From: Mucilaginibacter polytrichastri
GTDB lineage: Bacteria; Bacteroidota; Bacteroidia; Sphingobacteriales; Sphingobacteriaceae
Reading direction: 5' to 3'
Assembly: GCF_001911425.1 (NCBI RefSeq)
Contig: NZ_MPPL01000001.1
Span: 1,959,924-2,023,923 of the forward strand
DNA: 64,000 nucleotides
This document shows, piece by piece, positions 37,852-47,496 of the stretch (position 1 is the stretch's first letter; each line of letters opens with the position of its first letter). A program made the position numbers and the translations under genes. The notes below the pieces were generated by a model. The model did not search any database. It was not told the DNA's origin and was given only the letters and a program-made list of their open reading frames with translations.

Positions 37852-37957
37852 AAGTTCATAGTTGATGGTTCATAGATCATAGAAAAGATAAATAACCAAA
37901 TCATTAGTTGTCATCATAAAATTCAACTATGATCTATGAACCATCAACTATGAACTT
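37852..37957. repeat. perfect 31-bp inverted repeat between alaS and the MerR gene
   Basis: Arms 37852-37882 and 37927-37957 are exact reverse complements around a 44-nt centre. Each arm is itself made of short repeated words (GTTCATAG twice). It occupies the shared promoter region of two divergent genes, about 26 bp before each start. Confidence 0.92.
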
Positions 37958-37983
37958 AAATACTAAATACTACATTTGTAATT

Positions 37984-38322
37984 ATGGCTTATAAAGAACG
38001 CGAGGAAATTAACAAGATATACTATACCATGGGCGAAGTTTCGGCCATGTTTGATGTTAACCAGTCGTTATTAAGGTATTACGAAAAAGAATTTGATATC
38101 CTTCAGCCTAAGAAGAACAAAAAAGGCAACCGCTTTTTTACTGTCGAAGATGTGGAGAACATCAAGATCATTATGCACCTCATCCGCGAAAAGAAGTTTA
38201 CGCTGGAGGGCGCCAAAGAGCATATGAAGCAAAATATCAATGCCACTAAAGATCAACAACGGATTATTGCAACTCTGGAGGATATGAAAAAATTTCTTTT
38301 AGAGGTGCGGGACGCTTTGTAA
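37984..38322 (+). CDS. MerR-family transcriptional regulator, minimal form
   Basis: 112 aa. MerR-type winged helix at about 12-80: TMGEVSAMFDVNQSLLRYYEKEFD then NRFFTVEDVENIKIIMHLI. A short coiled coil follows (85-112) and there is no effector domain, so it probably dimerises and binds DNA without a small-molecule pocket. Short MerR proteins of this kind are conserved in Bacteroidota; the regulon is unknown. Its upstream region is the 31-bp palindrome shared with alaS. Confidence 0.92.
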   Translation: MAYKEREEINKIYYTMGEVSAMFDVNQSLLRYYEKEFDILQPKKNKKGNRFFTVEDVENIKIIMHLIREKKFTLEGAKEHMKQNINATKDQQRIIATLEDMKKFLLEVRDAL

Positions 38323-38333
38323 ATAGTTTTAAA

Positions 38334-38410
38334 GATGTTCTATCGAGGTACTCGAAAGATCGCGCAGGGACATGCACTGCACCATGTTTCGAGTGCCTCG
38401 ACATGACATC
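38334..38410. repeat. dispersed inverted repeat (TCGAGGTACTCGAAA family)
   Basis: 24-bp imperfect arms (38334-38357 and 38387-38410), core TCGAGGxACTCGAAA. Related to 34976-35044. Directly after the MerR stop; further right, a tract of repeated CTTGCTTCTC words fills the space to the next gene. Confidence 0.8.
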
Positions 38411-38484
38411 CTTTTTTGCTATTTTCTTTTTCTACCCGACATCCTTTGTCTGGTTTCTTGCTTCTCGATTCTTGCTTCTCTTCC

Positions 38485-39126
38485 CTAGTATCCCACTGTC
38501 ATCTGCTGCCTGATGTGTTGCGGGTTTTCGATCTCATCCAAAATAGCGGCGGCAAAATCTTCCATACTGATATGGCTTTTACCGTGCTCGTCTTTTAACA
38601 GCTGATTGGTGCCAATGCGGTACTTACCCGTACGTTCGCCGGGGTATATCACTTCAGAGGGGCTAACTGAAGTCCATTCCAACTCATTTTCCTGCTGATA
38701 GATCTTCAATGCATCACGGTGTGCTAAAGAAATGGGTTTATATGCTTCCGGAAAATCCGGCGCATCTACCAGTTGCACACCCGGCGAAACTTCCAGACTG
38801 CCAGCTCCTCCTATTACAATCAAGCGTTTTACATGTGCTTGTTTCATGCCCTTAATTATGGGCACGGCAACTTCGGCAATGCTGTGCGGGGTGGCACCGC
38901 CTGTATTGCTATAGGCACTCACCATAACATCGTGGTTAAATGCGCCGGTTTCAACATGGTCAGCATTAAATACATCACCCTTGGCCACATATAAATGCGG
39001 GCGGTTACCGCCTGTATAGGTTTCGGGTGCCCGCACCACTGCTGTAACATCATGCCCGCGGCTTAAAGCCTCATTAACTATCCGGCTGCCAATGCGGCCG
39101 CTTGCGCCAAAAACTGCAATTTTCAT
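38485..39126 (-). CDS. NAD(P)-binding Rossmann protein (NmrA/SDR-a5-like)
   Basis: 213 aa. Starts MKIAVFGASGRIGSRIV, a G-x-x-G-x-x-G dinucleotide-binding loop (7-13). The body resembles atypical short-chain dehydrogenases of the YwnB/NmrA type, with VKRLIVIGGAGSLEV and a late ISMEDFAAAILDEIE. Catalytic Tyr-x-x-x-Lys is not evident, so it may be a redox sensor or a flavin/quinone-linked reductase. Substrate unknown. Stands alone. Confidence 0.85.
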   Translation of the reverse strand: MKIAVFGASGRIGSRIVNEALSRGHDVTAVVRAPETYTGGNRPHLYVAKGDVFNADHVETGAFNHDVMVSAYSNTGGATPHSIAEVAVPIIKGMKQAHVKRLIVIGGAGSLEVSPGVQLVDAPDFPEAYKPISLAHRDALKIYQQENELEWTSVSPSEVIYPGERTGKYRIGTNQLLKDEHGKSHISMEDFAAAILDEIENPQHIRQQMTVGY

Positions 39127-39337
39127 ATTTTATTCCGTATGGTTGTATAGGTGTAAATCAATATGTAGGGTAAATGTTTGGATAATCTGAGAAACACCTT
39201 CCCTGGCTCTCCCGAGGGATGGAACCAAATGCAACTCATTATTTCTCTGTCTTTTTTCCTTTAATCTTTCTTCCTTTCAAATTTCACTTTTTTATGATTA
39301 CTTTGAAAGCTGATTATTGATTGACTATTACCTGTAG

Positions 39338-42300
39338 ATGCAGCTTACGCGATTAGAAATTAAGGGCTTTAAAAGCTTTGGCGATAAAATTACCATCAAT
39401 TTTAATGAAGGTATTACCGCTATTGTTGGTCCAAATGGTTGCGGTAAGTCAAACGTGGTTGATAGTATCCGTTGGGTATTGGGCGAGCAAAGCACGCGCA
39501 TGCTCCGTTCAGAGAAAATGGAGAACATCATTTTCAATGGCAGCAAAAGCCGCAAACCGGCAAACCTGGCCGAGGTTTCCCTTACTTTCGATAATACCAA
39601 AAACGTACTGCCTACCGAGTTTTCGCAGGTTACCATTACCCGTAAACTTTACCGTACCGGTGAAAGTGAATACCGCCTTAATGATGTGCAGTGCCGCTTA
39701 AAGGATATTACCGACCTGTTTTTAGATACCGGTATCGGGGCCGACTCCTACTCTATCATCGAGCTGAAGATGATTGACGAGATCATTACCAACAAAGAAG
39801 GATCGCGCCGTAACTTGTTTGAAGAGGCTTCTGGTATCTCTAAATATAAACTCCGTAAAAAACAGACTTTCAGTAAGTTAAAAGATACCGAGGCCGATCT
39901 TTCGCGGGTAGATGATCTGTTATTCGAGATCGAAAAAAACTTAAAAACACTTGAGAATCAGGCTAAAAAAGCAGAACGCTATTACCGCCTGAAAGAGCAA
40001 TATAAAACACTGAGTATTATGTTAGCCTCGTTCAGGATCGTTTCTTTCAGCGAATCGTTAAGCAGGCTCGAAGAGCAGGAACAAAAAGAAAAAGCAGACA
40101 AAACAGGCATCGTTGCGCAGATAGATACGTTGGAAGCTACCATCCAGAAACAAAAGCTGGATAGTTTAACCAATGAGAAAAACCTTTCTGTACAGCAAAA
40201 AGCCACCAATGAATATATAGGCAAGATCCGCGCTTATGAGAGCGAAAAAAAGGTGCGCAACGAGCAGCTCAAATACCAGAAAGATAAAGAAAGCCGCCTT
40301 AATGAGGAACTGGAACGCGATGGCAACCAGCTAAAACACGTACAGTACAACATCAAGCGTTTATCTGAAGAAAAAGCGCTGGAAGAAGAAAACCTGCAAA
40401 CCATACAAGCCCGAGTTGCGGAGTTGAAACAAGCGGTTGACGAATTGCGCGTAGATCAAACGGCGTTGCGCGAGGAGTTGAACGAGCTGAACAACATTAA
40501 TAACCGCTTACAGAACCAGATCTACAAAACAGAGAAAGATATTGACATACTGCGCATACAACAGCAAGCTTTGGAGCAGGAAAGCCAGCGTAATATGGAA
40601 GATGCGGCAGGTAAAGAAGTGGAGCTTTCGCATTTTAACCAACTGGTGGCCGAGCTGCAATACCGCACCGAAACGCTGCAAACCGAATACGACCAGGCCG
40701 TTACCAGCGAAACCACTTTACAGGAGCAAATTAAAGATACCGACGCAGATATAACCCGTGTTAAGGATTATGTGAGGCAGGAAAGCCGCAAGCTGGATGC
40801 CAAGCAAAACGAATATACATTGACCAAAAGTATGGTCGACAACCTAGAGGGTTTCCCCGAGTCGATCAGGTTTTTGAAAAAGAATGCAGGTTGGTCTAAA
40901 AACGCGCCTCTGTTTAGCGACGTACTTTTCTGTAAGGAAGATTATCGTATTGCTATAGAAAATTACCTGGAGCCTTTGATGAATTACTATGTAGTAGAGA
41001 ACTATGATGAAGCCATTAGCGCAGTCAACCTGCTTAGTAACTCTGCTAAAGGACGTGCGCAGTTTTTCATCCTCAATAACTATCAGTCGGTTGGTGATAC
41101 GGCAGAAATTCAAAGTTCTGGCTATATACCGGCATTAAGTGTTGTAGAGGTTGATACCCGCTATAAGAACCTATGCGGTAACCTGCTTAAAAACGTTTAC
41201 CTGATTGACGATTCGTCGGAAAACGACTTAAACAATGCCGACTTGCCCGATGGCGTAGTGTTATTGGGCAAAAGCGGCAAGTTCAATAAATCAAAATATA
41301 CCGTTGCCGGTGGTTCGGTTGGTTTATTTGAAGGTAAACGGATTGGCCGTGCTAAAAACCTGGAGAACCTGGCCCGCGAGATAAAGGGTATTGAGACAGA
41401 TGTAAACAAGGCTAACCAAAATGCAGAACAGTTACAAAATAAGCTAGCTGCACTTAAAGCATCCACCCGTGTGGATGAGATCCGCCTGAAACAGCAGGAT
41501 CTGAACCGTTTGAATACCGAACTGATTACTGTTAAAACCCGGCAGGAACAATATCAGTCGTTTATAGAAAACAGCAGGAACCGTAAGGAAGATATTGCTG
41601 CCAAAATAGCCACTATACAAACCGATATGCTGGCGGCGGAACCGCAACTGGCTGAATTGAAAACCCAGCAACAAATTCAGAGCGAGTTGATGCTGGATAA
41701 GCAACAAGCCTTTAACGAACTTAATGAGTATGTAACTGTGCAGTCAGGCGCATATAATCAGGAGAATATTCGCTTTCATCAGCAGCAAAACAAGGTTTCG
41801 GGTTTGTTTAAAGACCTGGAATACCGCGAAACGCAGCATGATAGTTTAGAGACGCGCATAAACCTTAATGCAGTGGAAATGGAGAAACTGAAGGTTGCCA
41901 TGCTGGAAACCATGAAGGAAACCGACCACTCTGACGAGGACCTGATTGCCATGTATGTGCAGCGCGAGGAAATGGAAAAGGCCACCAGCGATGCCGAACA
42001 ACTCTACTATGCATTGCGCGGTAAAATAACAGAAACCGAGGATGAGGTAACCGCACTGCGCCGTAAAAAAGATCAGGCAGAGGTAATTGAGACAGAGCTG
42101 CGCGAAAAACGCAATAACTTGAAGCTGGATCTGAATGCGCTGAAAGAGCGTTTATCAGTAGAGTTTAGTGTAGATATTGAAGACTTACTGGAAACCCCTC
42201 CCCCTGCCGAAGAAACCGAAGCCGAACTGCGCGACAAAACAGAAAAGCTGAAAAAACAACTGGACGAGTTTGGCGCTATTAACCCAATGGCTATCGAGGC

Positions 42301-42877
42301 TTATAACGAGATGGATGAGCGCTATCAATTTATTAATACTCAGAAAAAGGACTTATTAGAAGCCAAGGCTTCACTGCTGGCAACCATTCAAGAGATTGAT
42401 GATACCGCTAAAGAAAAGTTTATGGCTGCCTTTATTATGGTGCGCGAAAACTTTATCAAAGTGTTCCGCTCGCTGTTTAATGAGGAAGATTCCTGCGATT
42501 TGATCCTGACCGACCCTAACCAGCCATTAGAATCTGATATTGATATCATCGCTAAGCCCAAGGGTAAACGGCCACTCTCTATCAATCAGTTATCGGGTGG
42601 CGAGAAAACACTGACGGCAACAGCTATCCTATTTTCGCTATACCTGTTAAAACCTGCCCCTTTCTGTATTTTTGACGAGGTTGACGCCCCGCTGGATGAT
42701 ACAAATATTGATAAGTTCAATAACATTATACGCAAGTTCTCTACCGATTCGCAGTTTATTGTGGTGTCGCATAACAAGCGTACCATTGCCAGCACCGATG
42801 TTATTTATGGCGTTACCATGGTAGAGCAAGGCGTATCGCGCGTAGTGCCTGTTGACCTGCGTGAGCTGGCCGATTAA
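39338..42877 (+). CDS. smc: chromosome segregation ATPase SMC
   Basis: 1179 aa, full length. Walker A GPNGCGKSN at 31-39. Long coiled coils (about 170-500 and 670-1010) flank a hinge domain (about 505-665) containing FSDVLFCKEDYRIAIENYLE. C-terminal ABC signature LSGGEKTLTATA and Walker B FCIFDEVDAPLDD. With ScpA and ScpB it forms bacterial condensin, which compacts and segregates DNA; scpA and scpB are not here. Monocistronic with a GC-rich terminator. Confidence 0.97.
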   Translation: MQLTRLEIKGFKSFGDKITINFNEGITAIVGPNGCGKSNVVDSIRWVLGEQSTRMLRSEKMENIIFNGSKSRKPANLAEVSLTFDNTKNVLPTEFSQVTITRKLYRTGESEYRLNDVQCRLKDITDLFLDTGIGADSYSIIELKMIDEIITNKEGSRRNLFEEASGISKYKLRKKQTFSKLKDTEADLSRVDDLLFEIEKNLKTLENQAKKAERYYRLKEQYKTLSIMLASFRIVSFSESLSRLEEQEQKEKADKTGIVAQIDTLEATIQKQKLDSLTNEKNLSVQQKATNEYIGKIRAYESEKKVRNEQLKYQKDKESRLNEELERDGNQLKHVQYNIKRLSEEKALEEENLQTIQARVAELKQAVDELRVDQTALREELNELNNINNRLQNQIYKTEKDIDILRIQQQALEQESQRNMEDAAGKEVELSHFNQLVAELQYRTETLQTEYDQAVTSETTLQEQIKDTDADITRVKDYVRQESRKLDAKQNEYTLTKSMVDNLEGFPESIRFLKKNAGWSKNAPLFSDVLFCKEDYRIAIENYLEPLMNYYVVENYDEAISAVNLLSNSAKGRAQFFILNNYQSVGDTAEIQSSGYIPALSVVEVDTRYKNLCGNLLKNVYLIDDSSENDLNNADLPDGVVLLGKSGKFNKSKYTVAGGSVGLFEGKRIGRAKNLENLAREIKGIETDVNKANQNAEQLQNKLAALKASTRVDEIRLKQQDLNRLNTELITVKTRQEQYQSFIENSRNRKEDIAAKIATIQTDMLAAEPQLAELKTQQQIQSELMLDKQQAFNELNEYVTVQSGAYNQENIRFHQQQNKVSGLFKDLEYRETQHDSLETRINLNAVEMEKLKVAMLETMKETDHSDEDLIAMYVQREEMEKATSDAEQLYYALRGKITETEDEVTALRRKKDQAEVIETELREKRNNLKLDLNALKERLSVEFSVDIEDLLETPPPAEETEAELRDKTEKLKKQLDEFGAINPMAIEAYNEMDERYQFINTQKKDLLEAKASLLATIQEIDDTAKEKFMAAFIMVRENFIKVFRSLFNEEDSCDLILTDPNQPLESDIDIIAKPKGKRPLSINQLSGGEKTLTATAILFSLYLLKPAPFCIFDEVDAPLDDTNIDKFNNIIRKFSTDSQFIVVSHNKRTIASTDVIYGVTMVEQGVSRVVPVDLRELAD

Positions 42878-42880
42878 CAA

Positions 42881-42909
42881 AAAAGCGCCCCGGTTTCCCG
42901 GCGCGCTTT
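42881..42909. terminator. terminator shared by smc and the S41 protease gene
   Basis: Stem AAAGCGC-CCGG against CCGG-GCGCTTT with one internal C-C mismatch, and A and T tracts on the two sides. Convergent arrangement. Confidence 0.75.
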
Positions 42910-42930
42910 GTAAATATCCAATTTCAAGGT

Positions 42931-44457
42931 TTATTTGTGCTTATGGGTTCTGTAAAGCATTCCCTTAAATTTATCTTTATCCATAGTAATTGATAAAGTA
43001 CTTTGCTGTTCAATAGATAAAGTGTTTGCACGTAAGCTTTGTACCGCTATATCGGTAGATGTTTTGTAGGCACCATTACCAATATAATTTAAAGTGGCTG
43101 CCAGTAGGCTTTCTGTAACATCACCAAAATCTTTAGTAACATCATCGGTTGCGTTATAACCGGGGTAATCTGTTGATGCAGGTACCATTCCGGTGTAGTA
43201 ACCGCCCTGCCCTGCTGAGTTTTTAGTTTCAAATTCGGGGATATACATTTGATATTTGTTGATATCGATATCAAAGAAACCAACCGGCTTGCCATAAGTG
43301 GTGCGGCCTATCAATTGTACGTTCATGTAAGGGCGCAGGTTATTGATGGTAAGTTCACTGGCCGATGCCGTACCGCCTGTTACGATGAAGAACACACGAC
43401 TTAAACTTAAAGGATGGCTGGTACCAAATTTGGTTTGATTACCGGCAACCGAAAAATCTACCTGGCTGTAATTGTAACTCTGCCCGTTATCATCTTTACG
43501 AACCTGGTTTTTAAGTAATGTAGCTTTGCCCGCACTTAAAGTACTGTTATAGTACGCTGTGTACATTAATGAATTTGATGCAGATGCCGGGGCAATAAGG
43601 TTATCTATATATTCGGCAGTTTCTACATACCCACCGCCATTATAACGCAGATCTACCACCAGATCTGTAATGCCGCTTGTTTTAAAGGTGCTAAATATAG
43701 CATCGAGCTGTGTTTGTACATTTTTTAACGTTACAAAGCTGTTAAACACAATGTAACCTACTTTTTTACCATTCCCTAAGTCAATTACCTTATTGGTTAT
43801 AATAGGGTTAATGGTGTAAACTACTGCATTTAATGTAGTGGTAAATGATGTGCCATCGGGCCGTTGCAGCGTCATGGTAATGGTGCTGCTGTTGCTGTAA
43901 GCATCAATAATTTGCTGTACGTTAGTGGAGCTTGCCGAGTTGAAAGAGGTTATTGTATTGATAGCGGTGATTTTATAACCCCGCTTAATACCTGCATTAC
44001 CGGCAGGCGAACCGGCATAAACATATTTTACCCGCAGGTCTGACGATGTACTAAAAAATGGTGCAAAACCAAAATCGCCGGTAACCGAGTTTAATTCTGA
44101 TGATACTTTGCCTTCATCAATAAATGAATATTTGGCCTGGCCGGGGCTGGGCGAATAATACTCATAAGGCAAATTAGTAGTTGGGTTAATTTTATATTGC
44201 GAAATAGCGTTTACTTCGGCAGTAAGCGCATCCAAATCGGCAGTTGCGGTGTAACTCCGAGGTTTAAAAGTCGCGTAATCTGGCAGGGCATCGTACCAAT
44301 AATAATCTTCCTTGGCATAAAGGAAAACAGAATCGCGAATAAGATCGAATGTTGAACCGGTTGGGGTTGTTGTGGTTGGGGTATTACTTTTGTCTTTTTT
44401 GCAGCTTTCACTAAAAACAATTACACCTAACAATACAATTAGTAATATTTTTTTCAT
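42931..44457 (-). CDS. S41-family C-terminal processing protease, lipoprotein
   Basis: 508 aa. Hydrophobic N-terminus then ESCKKD with lipid-modified Cys19 and a Thr/Pro-rich linker. An N-terminal helical domain, a PDZ domain (about 125-210; YAGSPAGNAGIKRGYKI), and the S41 catalytic core with DLRYNGGGYVETAEYI and the nucleophile segment VTGGTASASELT. Cleaves envelope proteins near their C-termini; substrates unknown. Bacteroidota usually have several such lipoprotein proteases. Monocistronic. Confidence 0.92.
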   Translation of the reverse strand: MKKILLIVLLGVIVFSESCKKDKSNTPTTTTPTGSTFDLIRDSVFLYAKEDYYWYDALPDYATFKPRSYTATADLDALTAEVNAISQYKINPTTNLPYEYYSPSPGQAKYSFIDEGKVSSELNSVTGDFGFAPFFSTSSDLRVKYVYAGSPAGNAGIKRGYKITAINTITSFNSASSTNVQQIIDAYSNSSTITMTLQRPDGTSFTTTLNAVVYTINPIITNKVIDLGNGKKVGYIVFNSFVTLKNVQTQLDAIFSTFKTSGITDLVVDLRYNGGGYVETAEYIDNLIAPASASNSLMYTAYYNSTLSAGKATLLKNQVRKDDNGQSYNYSQVDFSVAGNQTKFGTSHPLSLSRVFFIVTGGTASASELTINNLRPYMNVQLIGRTTYGKPVGFFDIDINKYQMYIPEFETKNSAGQGGYYTGMVPASTDYPGYNATDDVTKDFGDVTESLLAATLNYIGNGAYKTSTDIAVQSLRANTLSIEQQSTLSITMDKDKFKGMLYRTHKHK

Positions 44458-44552
44458 AGTTATTATTATGTATTCATACGCAGTATTTTAACAAATAGTT
44501 TATGAGCTATAAAATATTTATTTGTTTATTGCAATATGCTGTACGTTAAATT

Positions 44553-45176
44553 TTACTTTGATGAGGTATTTATAAAACTTCCGGCATTGATGTAATCTAT
44601 TCCGCTAGCTTCTGCACTTAGTTCGTCTGTTTTTATATTGCCTATCATTACCAGGTCGCGGCGTTGCAGGTTGTGCTCATGTATCAGGGTATGTATAGCA
44701 TCCGGTTCGGGTTTAGCTGCATACTCATTGGCAAAATAGCAAATTAGGTATTGCTCCAATCCGTGCCATTCTATTTGTCTTATTTTATTTAATTGTTGCT
44801 GCGGATTGCCGTTGGTAACGATAAATAATTTCTTACGATCAATAACGATCTCTTGCATCAGATCTAACATTTGCTGATACAGCAGTAATTTTAACGGCAA
44901 CTTGGCATTACCCAATAAAATCTGAAAATTCTGCGCGTATTTAATGTCTATGTTAAACTCCTTTTGCAGCGCATCAAAAACGCCTTCGTGTCCATACTCT
45001 TCATAGGCAACCGTCATTACGTTAAGCATCGCTTTGGCGTCCAGCATTTCGGTATATTCTAAAAAGGTGGCAAACAGATAGTATACCTGTAACAGGTAAT
45101 CCTTTTCGGGATACAATACATTATCAAGCTCAAAAACAAAGGCTTGTTTGCGCGGATCTATCTCGTTATAAACCAT
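44553..45176 (-). CDS. HAD-superfamily-like protein with altered active site
   Basis: 207 aa from ATG 45176, chosen because this ATG overlaps the stop of the upstream gene by 11 bp (ATGGTTTATAA), which suggests translational coupling; in-frame ATGs upstream would overlap more. HAD fold: motif I reads FVFELDNVLY, so Glu16 stands where the nucleophilic Asp should be. Motif II VTNG, motif III Lys in AAKPEPDA and motif IV as MIGNIKTDE, again lacking the first Asp. Probably not a normal phosphatase; could bind phosphate compounds or act as a partner of the small Rossmann protein. Third gene of the lolD operon. Confidence 0.82.
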   Translation of the reverse strand: MVYNEIDPRKQAFVFELDNVLYPEKDYLLQVYYLFATFLEYTEMLDAKAMLNVMTVAYEEYGHEGVFDALQKEFNIDIKYAQNFQILLGNAKLPLKLLLYQQMLDLMQEIVIDRKKLFIVTNGNPQQQLNKIRQIEWHGLEQYLICYFANEYAAKPEPDAIHTLIHEHNLQRRDLVMIGNIKTDELSAEASGIDYINAGSFINTSSK

Positions 45177-45474
45177 CGGCGACGTAATTGATGTTGATAC
45201 CATATTCATCATACAAAAGCTGCGCCTCTTTAAGCAGTTGCATTTCGATATTACGTAATGGATATATGACTGTTATATTTTTATCGAGGCATAAAGCCAG
45301 CATTTCATGAATGTAAGCTGCGCTTTTAGGACTAGGTAATATGATCATTTTACCGGCATTAATCATCACCTGTGGCAGTTCTTCATAATCACCCAGTAGT
45401 ATTTCTCCGGCGGTTATGGTGCCTTTTACCTGGTATGCTTTTGCTGTAGATGCAGCTGTTATTAATACAATCAC
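45166..45474 (-). CDS. small Rossmann/pre-ATP-grasp-like protein
   Basis: 102 aa, GTG start, 9 bp after lolD. A short beta-alpha-beta core: VIVLITAASTAKAYQVKG, then LLGDYEELPQ and MIILPSPKSAAYIHEMLALC, ending with NIEMQLLKEAQLLYDEYGI. The order resembles the N-terminal pre-ATP-grasp domain of carbamoyl-phosphate-synthase-like proteins, without the ATP-grasp domain itself. Function unknown. Overlaps the HAD-like gene by 11 bp, so the two proteins probably work together. Confidence 0.7.
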   Translation of the reverse strand: MIVLITAASTAKAYQVKGTITAGEILLGDYEELPQVMINAGKMIILPSPKSAAYIHEMLALCLDKNITVIYPLRNIEMQLLKEAQLLYDEYGININYVADGL

Positions 45475-45483
45475 GCTATTTAT

Positions 45484-46143
45484 TTATTCCTGTACAATTA
45501 AACCATCCCGCATTAATACCTTCCGGTCTGACAGATTGGCCAGGTCTTCATTGTGGGTTACGATGATAAAGGTCTGGTTAAACTCGTCACGCAGCTGCAA
45601 AAACAACTCATGCAGTTCGCGTGCATTGGCCGAATCGAGATTACCCGAAGGTTCATCTGCAAATATCAGCGCCGGGCTGTTAACTAAGGCCCTGGCCACA
45701 GCCACACGCTGCTGCTCGCCACCCGAAAGTTGCGCCGGTTTGTGATGCAGGCGCTCGCCTAAACCTAGTTTAATTAATAATTCGGTTGCTCTTTTTTCGG
45801 CAACAGGCTTTGACGTGCCTGCGATAAAAGCCGGGATACACACGTTTTCCAGTGCCGTAAACTCAACCAATAAATGGTGAAACTGAAATATAAAACCGAT
45901 TTTATGATTGCGGAAGGCACTGAGTTGCTTACTGCTTAAGGTACCAATGTCAATACCATCTATAATAACCTGTCCGCTATCCAGCTTATCTAAAGTGCCC
46001 AGAATGTTCAGTAACGAACTTTTGCCGGCACCGGATGCACCTACAATGGCCACAATCTCTCCCTTGCCTACCTCCAGGTTTACACCTTTTAAGATATGCA
46101 GGTTACCAAATTTCTTTTGAATATCAAGCGCTTTAAGCATCAT
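45484..46143 (-). CDS. lolD: LolD-like ABC transporter ATP-binding protein
   Basis: 219 aa, canonical length. Walker A GASGAGKSS, Q-loop in FIFQFHHLLVEFTALENV, signature LSGGEQQRVAVARAL, Walker B ALIFADEPSGNLD, H-loop VTHN. The Q-loop with LLxEFTALENV is typical of LolD/MacB/FtsE-type exporters that release lipoproteins from the inner membrane. Partner LolC/E genes are not adjacent. First gene of an operon with the small Rossmann protein and the HAD-like protein; divergent from sucC. Confidence 0.9.
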   Translation of the reverse strand: MMLKALDIQKKFGNLHILKGVNLEVGKGEIVAIVGASGAGKSSLLNILGTLDKLDSGQVIIDGIDIGTLSSKQLSAFRNHKIGFIFQFHHLLVEFTALENVCIPAFIAGTSKPVAEKRATELLIKLGLGERLHHKPAQLSGGEQQRVAVARALVNSPALIFADEPSGNLDSANARELHELFLQLRDEFNQTFIIVTHNEDLANLSDRKVLMRDGLIVQE

Positions 46144-46211
46144 CGCAAAAATAGAATATTACCGCCCAAAATGTATCAACTGTAATAATTAATGGATAAA
46201 ATAAATTAAGG

Positions 46212-46242
46212 TTTCATAAATAGGGATGAAATTGTAGATTTA
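46212..46242 (+). promoter_or_regulatory. putative sucC promoter
   Basis: TTTC (46212-46215), a 19-bp spacer, TAGATTTA (46235-46242); each box is one base off the Bacteroidota consensus. About 21 bp before the ATG. Confidence 0.45.
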
Positions 46243-46263
46243 CCGCAAATTCTAACATTAGAC

Positions 46264-47457
46264 ATGAACATTCACGAATATCAGGGCAAAGCCATTTTAA
46301 AAAGTTTTGGTGTCAGGGTACAGGAAGGCATAGTTGCCGATACCGTTGACCAAGCTGTTGAGGCGGCTAAAAAAATGAAAGAAGATTTCGGTTCAGACTG
46401 GGTTGTTGTTAAAGCCCAGATACATGCCGGCGGCCGCGGTAAAGGCGGTGGCGTTAAAGTAGCCAAAAACCTGGATGATTTAAGGGAAAAAGCAGGTGCC
46501 ATACTTGGTATGCAACTGGTTACCCCGCAAACAGGGCCAGAAGGAAAATTAGTAAGTAAGGTTTTAATTGCACAGGATGTTTACTATCCGGGCGAAAGCG
46601 AAACCAAAGAATATTATATCAGTGTATTGCTTGACCGTGCTAAAGGCCGTAACATTATCATGTACTCTACCGAAGGTGGTATGGACATTGAAGAAGTTGC
46701 ACACAGCACTCCAGAACTGATCTTTAAAGAAGAAATTGACCCTAAAGTAGGTTTACAGGCTTTCCAGGCTCGTAAAATTGCTTTTAACTTAGGTGTTAGC
46801 GGCGATGCTTTTAAAGATATGGTAAAATTTATCACCGCTTTATACAAAGCTTACGATGCTACCGACTCTTCTCAGTTTGAGATTAACCCGGTATTAAAAA
46901 CATCTGACAATAAAATTTTAGCGGTTGATGCTAAAGTGAACATTGATGATAACGCATTATACCGCCACCCGGATTATGCAGCTTTACGCGATACTGCTGA
47001 AGAAGACCCTACTGAGGTTGAAGCCAGCAAATCAAACCTTAACTATGTTAAGCTTGATGGTAACGTTGGTTGTATGGTTAACGGTGCCGGTTTAGCAATG
47101 GCCACTATGGACATTATTAAAATTGCCGGTGGCGAGCCTGCCAACTTCCTGGACGTAGGCGGAACAGCCAACGCACAAACTGTTAAAGCCGGTTTTAACA
47201 TCATTTTGCAAGACCCTAACGTTAAGGCTATCCTCATCAATATTTTTGGTGGCATCGTTCGTTGCGACCGTGTTGCACAAGGTGTTATTGATGCTTATAA
47301 CGAAATTGGTAATATCCCTGTTCCCATCATTGTACGTTTACAAGGTACCAATGCCGAAGAAGGTAAAGCCCTTATTGACAACTCTGGCCTAAAAGTTTAC
47401 TCTGCCATTTTATTAAAAGAAGCAGCAGACAGGGTTAAAGAAGTGTTAGCACTTTAA
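46264..47457 (+). CDS. sucC: succinyl-CoA synthetase subunit beta
   Basis: 397 aa. ATP-grasp subunit that with SucD interconverts succinyl-CoA and succinate with nucleotide phosphorylation in the TCA cycle. Starts MNIHEYQGKAILKSFGV, standard for the family. Nucleotide-binding segment VKAQIHAGGRGKGGGVK (about 46-62), and GGIVRCDRVAQGV and VPIIVRLQGTNAEEG toward the end. sucD is not adjacent, common in this phylum. Ends at a perfect UUCG-loop terminator. Confidence 0.97.
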   Translation: MNIHEYQGKAILKSFGVRVQEGIVADTVDQAVEAAKKMKEDFGSDWVVVKAQIHAGGRGKGGGVKVAKNLDDLREKAGAILGMQLVTPQTGPEGKLVSKVLIAQDVYYPGESETKEYYISVLLDRAKGRNIIMYSTEGGMDIEEVAHSTPELIFKEEIDPKVGLQAFQARKIAFNLGVSGDAFKDMVKFITALYKAYDATDSSQFEINPVLKTSDNKILAVDAKVNIDDNALYRHPDYAALRDTAEEDPTEVEASKSNLNYVKLDGNVGCMVNGAGLAMATMDIIKIAGGEPANFLDVGGTANAQTVKAGFNIILQDPNVKAILINIFGGIVRCDRVAQGVIDAYNEIGNIPVPIIVRLQGTNAEEGKALIDNSGLKVYSAILLKEAADRVKEVLAL

Positions 47458-47496
47458 TTAAATTTTTTTAGACACAAAATACTGTGTCTCTGTAAT

